Source: an uncultured Brachyspira sp.
Lineage (GTDB): Bacteria > Spirochaetota > Brachyspiria > Brachyspirales > Brachyspiraceae
NCBI RefSeq assembly: GCF_944390845.1
Contig: NZ_CALXRM010000035.1
Location: 1 to 32,921, forward strand
Reading direction: 5' to 3'
Length of the DNA stretch: 32,921 bases
Positions 16,659 through 25,618 of the stretch are shown here, piece after piece. Made by a program: the position numbers and the translations under genes. How positions within the stretch are numbered: position 1 is the first letter of the stretch; the number at the start of each line of letters is the position of its first letter. The notes beneath the pieces are model-generated. The model searched no databases, was not told where the DNA came from, and was given only the letters and a program-made list of their open reading frames with translations.

Positions 16659-18620
16659 TTAATCTATTTCTTTAATAACTTTAAAGAAATTATTAATAGA
16701 TTTTTGAGATATTAAATTTTGTTCATAGTATTCTATTATATTATTTTTTAATAAACCAGAAGATAATGCATCTTTATTATTTTTATCTATTTTGTATTTT
16801 TGTCTATCTGTATCATCAAATAAATCTTCTATTGTGATAAAATCAGAATCTATATCTTTTATTTGTGTTATTTTCAAATTAGTGTTTTCTGCCAATTCTC
16901 TAAACTGATCAGCTGAATCATCACCATCTATTAATAAAATAGGGTATTCCGATAATTGACATAAAGAATCTATTATATTTTTTTTCCTTTTCTCATCATT
17001 TGGTCTTCCAATTCCATTAATAGGCATAAATGCAATATTACTCTCTTTATTTTCTATATGCTCCATTAATATTTTGAAAGCTGTAAAATAATTATAATCT
17101 GTTATGCCTTCAACATATATAATTTTAGTATTTCTGGTAATATCAATATGTTGTACCCCAAAAGCATTAACTATCTTTTCTAATGTATCTACTTTTCCGT
17201 AAGTTGCAGAGAAATCATTTTCTATTTTTACTCCTATATAATCTTGTTTTCTTTCTACTATTTTTAATTCATCTAAATAATTAATGTCTGCAAAATATGG
17301 TATTTGTATAGATGTTATTATTGTAACGCCATTATCTTTTGCGAATCTTTTTAGAAAATTTCTAAGGTCTTTTATTAAAGGTACAGATAAATGCTGTTCC
17401 GGTTCATCAATAATAATTATATCTCCTTTTTTTAATTCATTATTATTTATGGTATTAAAGAATAAACTGAAAAACCAATTAAATCCTTCAGATTCATTTT
17501 CTAAATTTGTAAGTCCGTTTTTAGTTTCAAAATATATTTTTATAAAATATTCATCTAATGATATTTTAAAAGTATATTCATTATTTGATTTATACAGATC
17601 ATTAAATTTTTTTGATATAGTATTTTCCAAAAGTTTATTTATTTCATTTTCTATTTGTTTTGTAAATGCCACATCTGATAATATATCATTGTAATTATTT
17701 AATAAGTAATCGTACATTTCCATATTATTAGTTGATTTAAATAAAGAGTATAAAAAACTGGAATTATCTAAAATATTTTTTGCTTTAAATTGATAGCAAT
17801 CTTGATAATTTCTGTAGCATTGTATTATAAGTTCTTTATTGTCTATATTTTTTTTATGAACATATACATTGGAATTTACACAATCAATTTCTTTTAATAT
17901 ATTTTCAATTTTTTGTATATCACTATTATTGATTATATTTTCATTGAATACAAAGTCATAATATTTAGAAGTTTGATTTAATTTGTAATATTGAGTATTA
18001 AGAAGGCTTGTTAATAATTTTAATTTATCTGTATTATTATCATATTTAGAAATTATATCTAACATTGATGATGCTGTATAATCTAATATATCTTCATTAG
18101 TATATTCTTCTTTTGTATTATTAGCATTTCTATAATTGTATTCATAAATTGGATATATAGTTTGTTCTTGCTGTAAATAATTATTTTCATTATTGGAATT
18201 AGTTTGATATATATGATTTATTAATTTTGTTAAATAATTTTTATCAAAAACAATATTATTTATATTTTCTTTTAATAGCTCCCATACAATAGAATCATTT
18301 TCTGCATGACCTTTGTATTTTAGTCCTATATCTGTTTCAATGAATATATTTAACTCTGCCTTACATGATATAAATCCTTCTATTTTTGGATTATCTTTTT
18401 TACCTTCTATACCGCCTTTAAATGTTTTTTCTATTGCTTTTAGTATATTAGTTTTACCAGAACCATTGGCACCTATAATACTTATTAAAGCTCCTTGTTC
18501 TAAATCGCCATTAAGATATAATCTACCATATTTTAATTCACATTCTTTATTTTCAGAATCTTTATTAACTATTATAGGGTTAATATTTCTAAAGTTTTTG
18601 ATTGTTATATACCTTTTCAT
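16659..18620 (-). CDS. OLD-family AAA ATPase with Toprim nuclease domain
   Basis: A 653-aa protein of the overcoming-lysogenization-defect (OLD) type. The ABC-like ATPase half has Walker A GANGSGKT (50-57) and Walker B IIIIDEPEQHL (D405-E406), split by a long Asn/Tyr-rich helical insert. The C-terminal Toprim half has the metal-binding glutamate in YVEGITDYN (E504) and the acidic motif DGDD (565-568). Known OLD proteins are DNA nucleases involved in phage interference. No UvrD-like helicase (GajB) is adjacent, so this resembles class 1 stand-alone OLD rather than Gabija. A perfect AAGGAG (18627-18632) sits 6 bases before the ATG. It lies downstream of a terminator, so it has its own transcript; a TTGAAA/TATAAT pair upstream has a short 14-base spacer. 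Confidence 0.88.
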   Translation of the reverse strand: MKRYITIKNFRNINPIIVNKDSENKECELKYGRLYLNGDLEQGALISIIGANGSGKTNILKAIEKTFKGGIEGKKDNPKIEGFISCKAELNIFIETDIGLKYKGHAENDSIVWELLKENINNIVFDKNYLTKLINHIYQTNSNNENNYLQQEQTIYPIYEYNYRNANNTKEEYTNEDILDYTASSMLDIISKYDNNTDKLKLLTSLLNTQYYKLNQTSKYYDFVFNENIINNSDIQKIENILKEIDCVNSNVYVHKKNIDNKELIIQCYRNYQDCYQFKAKNILDNSSFLYSLFKSTNNMEMYDYLLNNYNDILSDVAFTKQIENEINKLLENTISKKFNDLYKSNNEYTFKISLDEYFIKIYFETKNGLTNLENESEGFNWFFSLFFNTINNNELKKGDIIIIDEPEQHLSVPLIKDLRNFLKRFAKDNGVTIITSIQIPYFADINYLDELKIVERKQDYIGVKIENDFSATYGKVDTLEKIVNAFGVQHIDITRNTKIIYVEGITDYNYFTAFKILMEHIENKESNIAFMPINGIGRPNDEKRKKNIIDSLCQLSEYPILLIDGDDSADQFRELAENTNLKITQIKDIDSDFITIEDLFDDTDRQKYKIDKNNKDALSSGLLKNNIIEYYEQNLISQKSINNFFKVIKEID

Positions 18621-18730
18621 AAATGTCTCCTTAAATAATAGAAATATTTTGTGCAGACATATTATAAATTATTTTTATTTTTTCAAGTTTTTTGTTTTAT
18701 AGTTTTATTAAATAAAATAGTTAAAATAAA

Positions 18731-18759
18731 AAAGGACTGTAATTTTCTTACAGCCCTTT
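18731..18759 (-). terminator. Terminator of the rhodanese gene
   Basis: Twelve-pair stem AAAGGACTGTAA/TTACAGCCCTTT with a five-base loop. The one odd pair is A-C on the plus strand and a G-U wobble in minus-strand RNA, where a T run follows. It ends the rhodanese transcript 23 bases after the stop. Confidence 0.88.
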
Positions 18760-18781
18760 ATTGTTTTTATTAATATATAAC

Positions 18782-19174
18782 TTATTTATTTAATTCTTTT
18801 GATAATTCAGCATATCCGCCGTTTTTTAAATAATTAATATTTTTGAAGCCTAAATCAATCATTATTTGAGCAGCTTGTCCGGCACGGTTTCCTGATTTAC
18901 AATGTAATAGATAAGTTTTATTTTTATCTAATTTAGATACTTTAGTTTTGAAATCAGCAGCTTTGAAATCTATATTAACAGAATTTTTTATAGCTCCTGT
19001 TTCTTTAACTTCTGCTGGTGTTCTAACATCTATTACAGTAATAGATGGATCAGATTTTAATAATTCTACTACTTTTTTAAGTTCTAAACCGTTTGCTTTT
19101 CCTTGAGAATATGCCTGCAAACTCATAATTAATAGTGTAAAAATACTTAAAGAAATAATAATGTGTTTTCTCAT
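18782..19174 (-). CDS. Periplasmic rhodanese-domain protein
   Basis: A 130-aa single-domain rhodanese with an N-terminal signal peptide (about 1-24, ending before QGKANG). The fold is visible from TVIDVRTPAEVKETGAI to the active-site loop LLHCKSGNRAGQAA, whose cysteine would carry a persulfide. Family members transfer sulfane sulfur or act as sulfur carriers; the real donor and acceptor here are unknown. The signal peptide places it in the periplasm. AGGAG (19183-19187) lies 8 bases before the ATG. It has its own promoter (19209-19236) and a terminator directly downstream, so it is a one-gene unit behind the STAS gene. Confidence 0.92.
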   Translation of the reverse strand: MRKHIIISLSIFTLLIMSLQAYSQGKANGLELKKVVELLKSDPSITVIDVRTPAEVKETGAIKNSVNIDFKAADFKTKVSKLDKNKTYLLHCKSGNRAGQAAQIMIDLGFKNINYLKNGGYAELSKELNK

Positions 19175-19208
19175 AATAAAAACTCCTAATTTAATTAAAC
19201 TTATTATA

Positions 19209-19236
19209 ATAATAACACTTTAAATATTATAGTCAA
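19209..19236 (-). promoter_or_regulatory. Promoter of the rhodanese gene
   Basis: TTGACT (19231-19236), 16 bases, TATTAT (19209-19214) with TATAAT just beyond (19203-19208), minus strand. Confidence 0.55.
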
Positions 19237-19277
19237 TGAAATTTGGTAAATATTTTTATATAAGGGATAGGGGTATA

Positions 19278-19601
19278 TTATAATGTGAAATCTCTAGGAT
19301 CATCAAAATATTTTATTAAACTAAACATCATTAAACTTTTAAGAGTAGGAACAACAGAATCGTCTAAATTTATCATGAATAATTTAACTTTAAGAGATTG
19401 AAGATTTTTATATAATTTAAGGATTTTAGCTATACCAGCACTATTGATTTCTCTAACATTTTTCATATCAAGTACAACAGCAGGCATTCTAATATTACAT
19501 GCTTCATCTGAATCTTCTATAAATTGTTTTATTTCATCTGGAGTGGAAAGATTGGCTTCCATAACTATGGATATGTATTCGTTATTAAATTCTATAGCCA
19601 A
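19278..19601 (-). CDS. STAS-domain protein (anti-sigma factor antagonist-like)
   Basis: A 107-aa single STAS domain. The diagnostic stretch is VVLDMKNVREINSAGIAKIL, which matches the loop of anti-anti-sigma factors where a Ser is phosphorylated by a partner kinase; here the Ser of INSAG is in place, with Asn replacing the usual Asp before it. The longest frame would begin at 19664 inside tRNA-Tyr and cannot be right. AAAGG (19611-19615) sits 9 bases before TTG 19601, giving a normal STAS N-terminus (AIEFNNEYISIVM). The gene starts 42 bases after the end of tRNA-Tyr on the same strand with no promoter between, so it is probably made from the tRNA transcript. No anti-sigma kinase is in the window. 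Confidence 0.82.
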   Translation of the reverse strand: MAIEFNNEYISIVMEANLSTPDEIKQFIEDSDEACNIRMPAVVLDMKNVREINSAGIAKILKLYKNLQSLKVKLFMINLDDSVVPTLKSLMMFSLIKYFDDPRDFTL

Positions 19602-19643
19602 AATCAATATCCTTTTATAAGAAATAAGTTTATAAAAAGAATG

Positions 19644-19726
19644 TGGGCAGGGAGGGATTCGCACCCCCGTAGACTCACGTCGACAGATTTACAGTCTGCT
19701 GCCATTGACTGCTCGGCCACCTACCC
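19644..19726 (-). tRNA. tRNA-Tyr (GTA)
   Basis: An 83-base class II tRNA. Acceptor GGGTAGG/CCTGCCC, D stem GCC/GGC, anticodon stem GCAGA/TCTGT with loop CTGTAAA (anticodon GTA), long variable arm, T stem GGGGG/CCCTC and discriminator A. The T loop reads TGCGAAT instead of the usual TTCGAAT. CCA is not encoded. Confidence 0.95.
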
Positions 19727-19750
19727 ATATTAATTTGAAAACGTGAGATT

Positions 19751-19779
19751 ATAATAGCATGTATAAATAAAAATGTCAA
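19751..19779 (-). promoter_or_regulatory. Promoter of tRNA-Tyr (and probably the STAS gene)
   Basis: TTGACA (19774-19779), 17 bases, TATTAT (19751-19756) within TATTATAAT, ending 24 bases before the tRNA. Confidence 0.72.
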
Positions 19780-19868
19780 TAGTTATTATTATTTTTTTTA
19801 TATTTTTGTATCTTTTTATTGTATAATGATGTATAATTACTATATAGTTTGTTTTAATGGGGATTAGA

Positions 19869-21530
19869 ATGCGAAATATTCTTGCTATAATGATTGTAAT
19901 TAGTTTTTTAGTTTTTTCTTGCAGTTCGGCTAAATATAAGCTAGAAAAAAAGACTTCTGGAAATAATTCTTTTGAAACTGCTCAAAAGATTAATAAAGAT
20001 GGAATAACTGGACAGTTGGAAGGGGATAAGGTAGATTATTATTATTTTACTGTTGAAGACAGTACTAAAATTATAGATTTTTATGTATCAAATTCAACTT
20101 ATTCTCCTGTAATAATGACTTTATACGATTATCAAACTAATATCATAAAATTGATAAGCGAGCCGTCTACAGAAAAAGATAATATCAAAGAAACTAATAC
20201 GAATGATATATCAGATGATACCAATGCTACTGTTGCTTCTAATAAAAATGTAGAAGATATTATATATTCAACTCAAATAATGAAAGGAATATATTTGAAA
20301 GCTTCAAGCAATCCTGATGAAAATAAATATTATATATCTATAGCCTCAAAAGAAGATGTAAAAGAAAATATTGATTATTCTTTTATTTTACAGAAAAGAG
20401 ACTATAAAGAAAGTGATGAAATAGAGCCTAATGATAAAATTTCAGCTGCTCAAATAATAGATGTAAACAGCGATAACAGACTCTATACTATAGAAGGATA
20501 TTATGGTCAAACTTATAATCCTACATTAAAAACCGGCGATTTAAAAAATATGGAAATAGACGCTTATAAAATAACAAACAGTTCTTTTAATACTTATTCT
20601 ATTTCCATAGAGCTTTCAGGAGTTCCAGCTATTGATGCTAGTATAAGACTTTATGATCAAAAAGGTAATTGGATAACTATGAAAGACATTAATAATACAG
20701 GAGATGGAGAAACAGTTGATAAATTAATACTATATCCTTATATGTCTTATTATTTTATATTGGCTACTACAAATGCAGTTAATAATATACCTTATAGAGT
20801 AAGCATTATAGCTAAGCCTTTCGATAAATATACAGAACATGAACCTAATAATAAACCTCAAGAGGCTCAAACTATAGAATTTAATCAAACGTATAAAGGA
20901 GCTATAGATTATTCTTATGACAGAGATTATTATAATTTCAGCGTACCTATAAGATCCAGTGTTAAAATTTCTTATTTCTTAATAGATTCTCAGGCTATTA
21001 ATATAAGTATTTCTAATGATGTTTTAGGAAAAATTGCCTCAATGCCTCAAACAGATGATGAGCAGGTAATAAGTTTAGGACAGGGAAGATATTATCTTAT
21101 ATTTGAAAGAGATTTGACTAAAGAAAAATGGAGAAAAGGTTATTCTAAAGCTAGAAACTATGAATTTACTATGAGTGTTTCTAATGAAATAAGCGGCGAT
21201 TATAATTATGGTTATTATGATGATTTGTATAATAATACCAATGCTTATGAAACAGATTATTATAATTACAGTAATAATTATTTAAATAATGAAGATAATG
21301 TTGTTCAGGAAGAAACATTTGAAGAAAATTTGGAAAGCAATTTCAATAATACTAATAATGTAATAATAATAAGACCAGAAGATTATAATTCTGAATATTA
21401 TTATTACAGCAGTGAAGAATATACTAATGAATATACTAATACTGAAGAAGGAACTACTAATAATAACACAGAAAATGATGAAAATGTGTATAGATTAGAT
21501 GATAATAATGATCAGTATTATGAGAATTAA
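19869..21530 (+). CDS. Lipoprotein with three PPC-like domains
   Basis: A 553-aa predicted lipoprotein. The hydrophobic leader ends in VFSC, with the lipidated cysteine at residue 18. Three modules resemble the bacterial pre-peptidase C-terminal (PPC) domain, each starting with an acidic EPN-type or similar motif and an aspartate-tyrosine pair: about 34-60 (ETAQKI..GDKVDYYYF), about 185 onward (EIEPNDKISAAQ) and about 322 onward (EHEPNNKPQEAQ..DRDYYNFSV). PPC modules usually sit beside secreted enzymes, but no catalytic domain is present. The last 120 residues are Asn/Tyr/Glu-rich low-complexity sequence. The frame opens at ATG 19857 without a ribosome site; GGGGA precedes ATG 19869, which also gives a normal leader. 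A TATAAT lies at 19832. Function unknown. Confidence 0.82.
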   Translation: MRNILAIMIVISFLVFSCSSAKYKLEKKTSGNNSFETAQKINKDGITGQLEGDKVDYYYFTVEDSTKIIDFYVSNSTYSPVIMTLYDYQTNIIKLISEPSTEKDNIKETNTNDISDDTNATVASNKNVEDIIYSTQIMKGIYLKASSNPDENKYYISIASKEDVKENIDYSFILQKRDYKESDEIEPNDKISAAQIIDVNSDNRLYTIEGYYGQTYNPTLKTGDLKNMEIDAYKITNSSFNTYSISIELSGVPAIDASIRLYDQKGNWITMKDINNTGDGETVDKLILYPYMSYYFILATTNAVNNIPYRVSIIAKPFDKYTEHEPNNKPQEAQTIEFNQTYKGAIDYSYDRDYYNFSVPIRSSVKISYFLIDSQAINISISNDVLGKIASMPQTDDEQVISLGQGRYYLIFERDLTKEKWRKGYSKARNYEFTMSVSNEISGDYNYGYYDDLYNNTNAYETDYYNYSNNYLNNEDNVVQEETFEENLESNFNNTNNVIIIRPEDYNSEYYYYSSEEYTNEYTNTEEGTTNNNTENDENVYRLDDNNDQYYEN

Positions 21531-21632
21531 TTATTTTTGCTATTGCTAAAGAATATATTTTATAATATACTATCTTTTAAGTGTAAATTTGTTTTATAAA
21601 CATGTAAAATATAATTTAAAAAGACGGTTTGT

Positions 21633-24600
21633 ATGATAAAGAAATTATTTAATAAGAAAAAAGAACAATCTATTTCTGAATCTGTATCAGCAAATACTGA
21701 AAATAAAGATAGTAAGAAAAAAAGAAAATTTAAAAAAAGATATATTCCTTTAATTCTGCTTTTTATATTAATTATAGGAGTTGTAGGAGCTAGAATATAT
21801 TTTAATAATGAGAGAGTAAAGAATCTCATTCAGGATATTGTATACTCATCTATGAATAGGAAATTAGAAATAGGTGACTTTAGTTATGGCTTATTATTTC
21901 CAAAAGTAGAAATGAGTAATGTTGTTCTTTATAATTCATCTAATTTTAATAATGAAGAAAATATAAAATTGGATAATTTAAGAATAAAATTTTCATTGTT
22001 TTCATTATTCTTTTTGAAGCTTCATGTTCAAGATATAACAATTGATAATTTATATGTTTATATGTTCACCGATGAAAGCGGAAATTGGAATCTTCCGGAT
22101 ATGCCGCCTTCAGAACCTAAAGTAAAAGATACAAATAAAGAACCATTTGATATAAGTAAATTAGATTTTCTTAAATTAAAGGCTGAAGTAGAGAATGTAA
22201 GAATAAATAATTTGGCATTCAAAGCAGATAGTAAGTCTTTTTTAACTAATAAGCCTAATAATGGACTTATAGCAAGTTTAAGTAATTATAATCTTCATTT
22301 GGATTTGCATAGTAAGAGATTTTCTTTATCTCAAGTTATGGGTGTAAGAGCTCCTGAAGTTTTAAAAGATATTTATTTAAAAAGCTTTATCAGTAATAGT
22401 TTAGCCTATAATGATGCCAGTATTTATTTTAATGATAAGCCTTTATTTAATTTAGATGTATCATATCCTAAGGAAGAAGACGGATATAATAAAGATGAAA
22501 TAATAATAAGATTTGATTTTGAAATAGATGAGCCTGAGTTTAAATACAATGGTAAAAAAAGAGATGATATGCAGTTTGCAGCACATTTGCTTGCTAAATA
22601 TAATATAAAAACTCAAAGTTTATCTATAGAAAATTTATCTTCAGAACTTTTGAAAGATGAGATACTTAAAGTTGTAGCATCAGCTAATCAAATATTCGGA
22701 AGCAATATAGGAGTGAATTTAGATACTCTTTATGCCAGACTTAATTTAAATAAGATAAATACTTTAATTCCTATGTTTGTCCCTTCTTTAGGTATAAATG
22801 TAAGCGGTATGGTTAATGTTGATGCTGAAAAGAGCAGCGGAACTATTAATAATTTAACAAATACTATACATATTGCTTTGGATAAAGTGAATATGTCTAT
22901 GGGAAAAACTATAAATTTAAATAATTTAAACTCTAAAACTACAGTGGGTTTTACTTTCAATCCTAACAGTATTTCAAGCGAGGATATAAGATTAGATCAT
23001 AAAACTACTATTGATAGAGTTACAGCTCTTAATAAATATAGATTTAATAATACAGATGTATCTTTTAATGTTTTATCATCTTTAAATGGAGCTTTAGGTG
23101 TTGCTTCAGCTATAAGCGACCCTAATAAAACAAGCGATACTGTAGTTCATATAGAAAATATATCAACAAAATATTTAAATACATCTGATATTATTGTTAA
23201 TGGAGATGTGAAGTTTAAAGAACCTACAGATTTGAATATAAAAGTAAGTTCTTTGCCTATAGTTCATTTTTCAGGCGGTATAGCTAGAGGTTCTCTTAAT
23301 TTAGATGTTAATGTTTTTGGAAGAATGATAAATGATATTAATGCCAGTGTTAATGGTGTTATAAGGAATTTTTCTTACAATTTAGCGGGAGAAGTTTCAT
23401 CAACCGCCACAGCTAAAGTTAATGTTGAGGCTAATGCTAATTTACTTACTCAGGCAATAGATGTTTCAGCATTGAATTTGGATTTGGATAATTTCCTTAA
23501 CTTTAGATCGAATTTAGATTTGGAAGGTATGGGATTAACTGGAGGATTTGTTAATATATCCACTTTCAGAATAGCACCTTATGCTATGAAAAGATGGCTT
23601 TCTCCTAAGTTTTCTGAAATATTAGACAGTTTGCCTTTTGAAGATGATATAAAAATGACAAGTGCTCTTGGATATGATTTATCTTTAGAAGATACTTTTG
23701 CTACTGTAACTAATTTCAGTATTTTCTATGTAACAGAGAAACAGTACAATCTTCAAGACGTTACTATGAAAGTAGATGCTGATGTTAATTTTGGTGAAAA
23801 TTTATATGCTAATATAAGAGAATTTAATTTACAAAGTCCTACTAATAAATTAAAAGTATATGTAGACGGATATTTCACTCCTGTTATAAAGAATGCTAAT
23901 TTAAATTATAATGTTGGACTAGATACAGACAGCTTATATCTTCCTTTTGGTATAGAGATAGGCGGATTATTTGATGTTAATGGTAATTTGAAGAATAATA
24001 TAGCTAATGGAGTATTTAAAACAGATAAGTTTTTTGCCAATATGGATTCTCCAGATAAGATGTCTATAGTATTAAAAGGACTTACTTCTAATATAGATTA
24101 TCATTTTGATTTGACTCCTACTAAAAACGAAACTTTAGTTACAGCTACAAGATATACTCCTCTTATTTCTCAGGTACCTAACATATACTTTGAGCAATTA
24201 AGGGTTTATTTGAAAATACCTCCTTTTGTAGATGATAGTATAAGAATAAGAGATTTTTCTTCTTCTATAAAAGTTCAGGGACACGGAGTTACAATACAGG
24301 ATTTGAAATCATCACTTTATATAGGCGGTGAAAAATTCGATGATAATTTATTCTTAGCTTCTATATCTAATAATACAGCTCCAAGAAGGGGTGCTATACA
24401 TGCTCCTTGGATTAATGTTGATTTGGGAAGTTTCAATACAAGCACCATAAAATATGATATGCGTGTTTTGGCTAGTGATATAAACTTTAAATATTTGCTT
24501 ACACCAGAAAACAGAGAAAAGATTAACGATGAAAAATTATTGGTTAATTTAACTGCTGATGTGGCAGGCGTTGGTATAAGTCCTTTGAATAATATAAGAC

Positions 24601-24905
24601 CTACTACATTCTTTGTTGGTATAAGTAAGATGTCTACCGAATTTTCTAAATTCTTAATAGAAATGATAAGACCTATTAACCCAGGTATATCTACAGTTGA
24701 AAATATTGTTCAATTCGGTTATGACCCTAACTCAGTAGAGTTTAGTATATCTGCTAATAAGGTATTCACAACATTCTATTTTAGAGATCAGAATTTGGAT
24801 AAAGCTAGTCAGCAAAAACAGCAGCTTATAGCATTTGAAGGCGATAAATTCGGACTTGAACCAATGCCTTTTTCTGATGTAATATCATATTTGGAAGGTA
24901 ATTAA
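21633..24905 (+). CDS. AsmA/YdbH-like intermembrane protein
   Basis: A 1090-aa protein with a charged N-terminus, one membrane helix (about 38-55) and a very long, beta-rich periplasmic region. The segment after the helix is typical of the AsmA group: KLEIGDFSYGLLFPKVEMSNVVLYN, then a LHVQDITIDNLYVYMF strand and DESGNWNLPDMP. AsmA-like proteins (AsmA, TamB, YdbH, YhdP) form hydrophobic grooves that move phospholipids between membranes. The ATG at 21633 has only a weak ribosome site. The DUF1318 lipoprotein follows after 20 bases. That pairing points to the YdbH branch, working across the periplasm between inner and outer membranes, but this is inference; the long C-terminal part is not assigned. 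Confidence 0.85.
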   Translation: MIKKLFNKKKEQSISESVSANTENKDSKKKRKFKKRYIPLILLFILIIGVVGARIYFNNERVKNLIQDIVYSSMNRKLEIGDFSYGLLFPKVEMSNVVLYNSSNFNNEENIKLDNLRIKFSLFSLFFLKLHVQDITIDNLYVYMFTDESGNWNLPDMPPSEPKVKDTNKEPFDISKLDFLKLKAEVENVRINNLAFKADSKSFLTNKPNNGLIASLSNYNLHLDLHSKRFSLSQVMGVRAPEVLKDIYLKSFISNSLAYNDASIYFNDKPLFNLDVSYPKEEDGYNKDEIIIRFDFEIDEPEFKYNGKKRDDMQFAAHLLAKYNIKTQSLSIENLSSELLKDEILKVVASANQIFGSNIGVNLDTLYARLNLNKINTLIPMFVPSLGINVSGMVNVDAEKSSGTINNLTNTIHIALDKVNMSMGKTINLNNLNSKTTVGFTFNPNSISSEDIRLDHKTTIDRVTALNKYRFNNTDVSFNVLSSLNGALGVASAISDPNKTSDTVVHIENISTKYLNTSDIIVNGDVKFKEPTDLNIKVSSLPIVHFSGGIARGSLNLDVNVFGRMINDINASVNGVIRNFSYNLAGEVSSTATAKVNVEANANLLTQAIDVSALNLDLDNFLNFRSNLDLEGMGLTGGFVNISTFRIAPYAMKRWLSPKFSEILDSLPFEDDIKMTSALGYDLSLEDTFATVTNFSIFYVTEKQYNLQDVTMKVDADVNFGENLYANIREFNLQSPTNKLKVYVDGYFTPVIKNANLNYNVGLDTDSLYLPFGIEIGGLFDVNGNLKNNIANGVFKTDKFFANMDSPDKMSIVLKGLTSNIDYHFDLTPTKNETLVTATRYTPLISQVPNIYFEQLRVYLKIPPFVDDSIRIRDFSSSIKVQGHGVTIQDLKSSLYIGGEKFDDNLFLASISNNTAPRRGAIHAPWINVDLGSFNTSTIKYDMRVLASDINFKYLLTPENREKINDEKLLVNLTADVAGVGISPLNNIRPTTFFVGISKMSTEFSKFLIEMIRPINPGISTVENIVQFGYDPNSVEFSISANKVFTTFYFRDQNLDKASQQKQQLIAFEGDKFGLEPMPFSDVISYLEGN

Positions 24906-24925
24906 TTATATTAGGAGAATACTGA

Positions 24926-25540
24926 ATGAAAATTTATAATATAATATTTATTTCTTTAATTGTAATACTATTTACAAGCTGTTCTAAACTTATTTTAGTT
25001 CAGGAACCAGAGATGCGTGTTTTGGGCGGTAAAACATTAATAGAAGCACAGGTTTTGGGAAGATACAGACAAATTGATGAAAGTGCTTATCAAATATCAA
25101 CATTGTCAAGTGAAGAAGATTTAAACCTTATTATGGTAAGTACAAATGTTTCTGATGAATTGGCTCAGGAATATAAACAGGCTTTGATTAGAAGTATGTT
25201 CAATCAAGATGAAATAAATCTTTATAAAACTAATTATTATATTGGTGAGAATAATGGCGGTTATTTGTCTTATATAGCTTTTGATGTTTCAAAACCAAAA
25301 AATACATACAGTGAAGAAAGAGTAAAATATATTAAAGAAATCATTGAAAAAGAAAATACTGACAGAAGAACAATAGCAGAATATTTAATACTTTCAGATC
25401 CTAAATTAACTATGGCTAATATTAAAGAAGTAGAAACAGCTTTATATAGAAGAAATGTACAAAGATTAATAGAAAATAGCTATTATCAGCTTCCTGATGA
25501 TACTTGGAGTATTTACACTAATACAGGTGAAAAAAAATAA
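24926..25540 (+). CDS. DUF1318 (YdbL-like) lipoprotein
   Basis: A 204-aa lipoprotein; the leader ends in LFTSC with cysteine 19. The mature part opens with MRVLGGKTLIEAQVLGRYRQIDE, then has an IGENNGGYLSYI segment (about 106-117), a KENTDRRTIAEYL helix and a C-terminal YYQLPDDTWSIY. These resemble the recurring features of DUF1318 proteins, including the C-terminal tail of E. coli YdbL that ends in a GKW motif. YdbL, the lipoprotein YnbE and the AsmA-like YdbH act together as an intermembrane bridge in E. coli. Here the lipid anchor and the DUF1318 domain are in one chain. AGGAG lies 8 bases before the ATG, 20 bases after the AsmA-like gene, so the two form an operon. The family call was made from memory of the pattern. 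Confidence 0.8.
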   Translation: MKIYNIIFISLIVILFTSCSKLILVQEPEMRVLGGKTLIEAQVLGRYRQIDESAYQISTLSSEEDLNLIMVSTNVSDELAQEYKQALIRSMFNQDEINLYKTNYYIGENNGGYLSYIAFDVSKPKNTYSEERVKYIKEIIEKENTDRRTIAEYLILSDPKLTMANIKEVETALYRRNVQRLIENSYYQLPDDTWSIYTNTGEKK

Positions 25541-25568
25541 TAAAATTATTGTAAATATTTTTAATAAA

Positions 25569-25602
25569 AAAAGAGGCTACGTTTTATAACATAGCCTCTT
25601 TT
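25569..25602 (-). terminator. Terminator shared by the DUF1318 and GTPase genes
   Basis: AAAAGAGGCTA/TAGCCTCTTTT with an inner GTT/AAC stem. The single mismatch (C-A on plus) becomes a G-U wobble in minus-strand RNA. T runs follow on both strands, so it probably serves both converging genes. Confidence 0.85.
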
Positions 25603-25618
25603 TATTATTCTAAATAAA

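Noticed and set aside
16659-18620. Gabija (GajA) system
   Set aside because: No UvrD/GajB-type helicase is next to the gene; upstream lies a terminator and the rhodanese gene.
16659-18620. RecF or SMC-type ATPase
   Set aside because: The C-terminal Toprim motifs (E504, DGDD) are those of OLD proteins and are not found in RecF or SMC.
19602-19664. N-terminal part of the longest STAS frame
   Set aside because: It overlaps the tRNA-Tyr gene and has no ribosome site; TTG 19601 with AAAGG fits better.
19524-19733. 69-aa plus-strand ORF
   Set aside because: It runs across the minus-strand tRNA-Tyr and the STAS start; it is a shadow frame.
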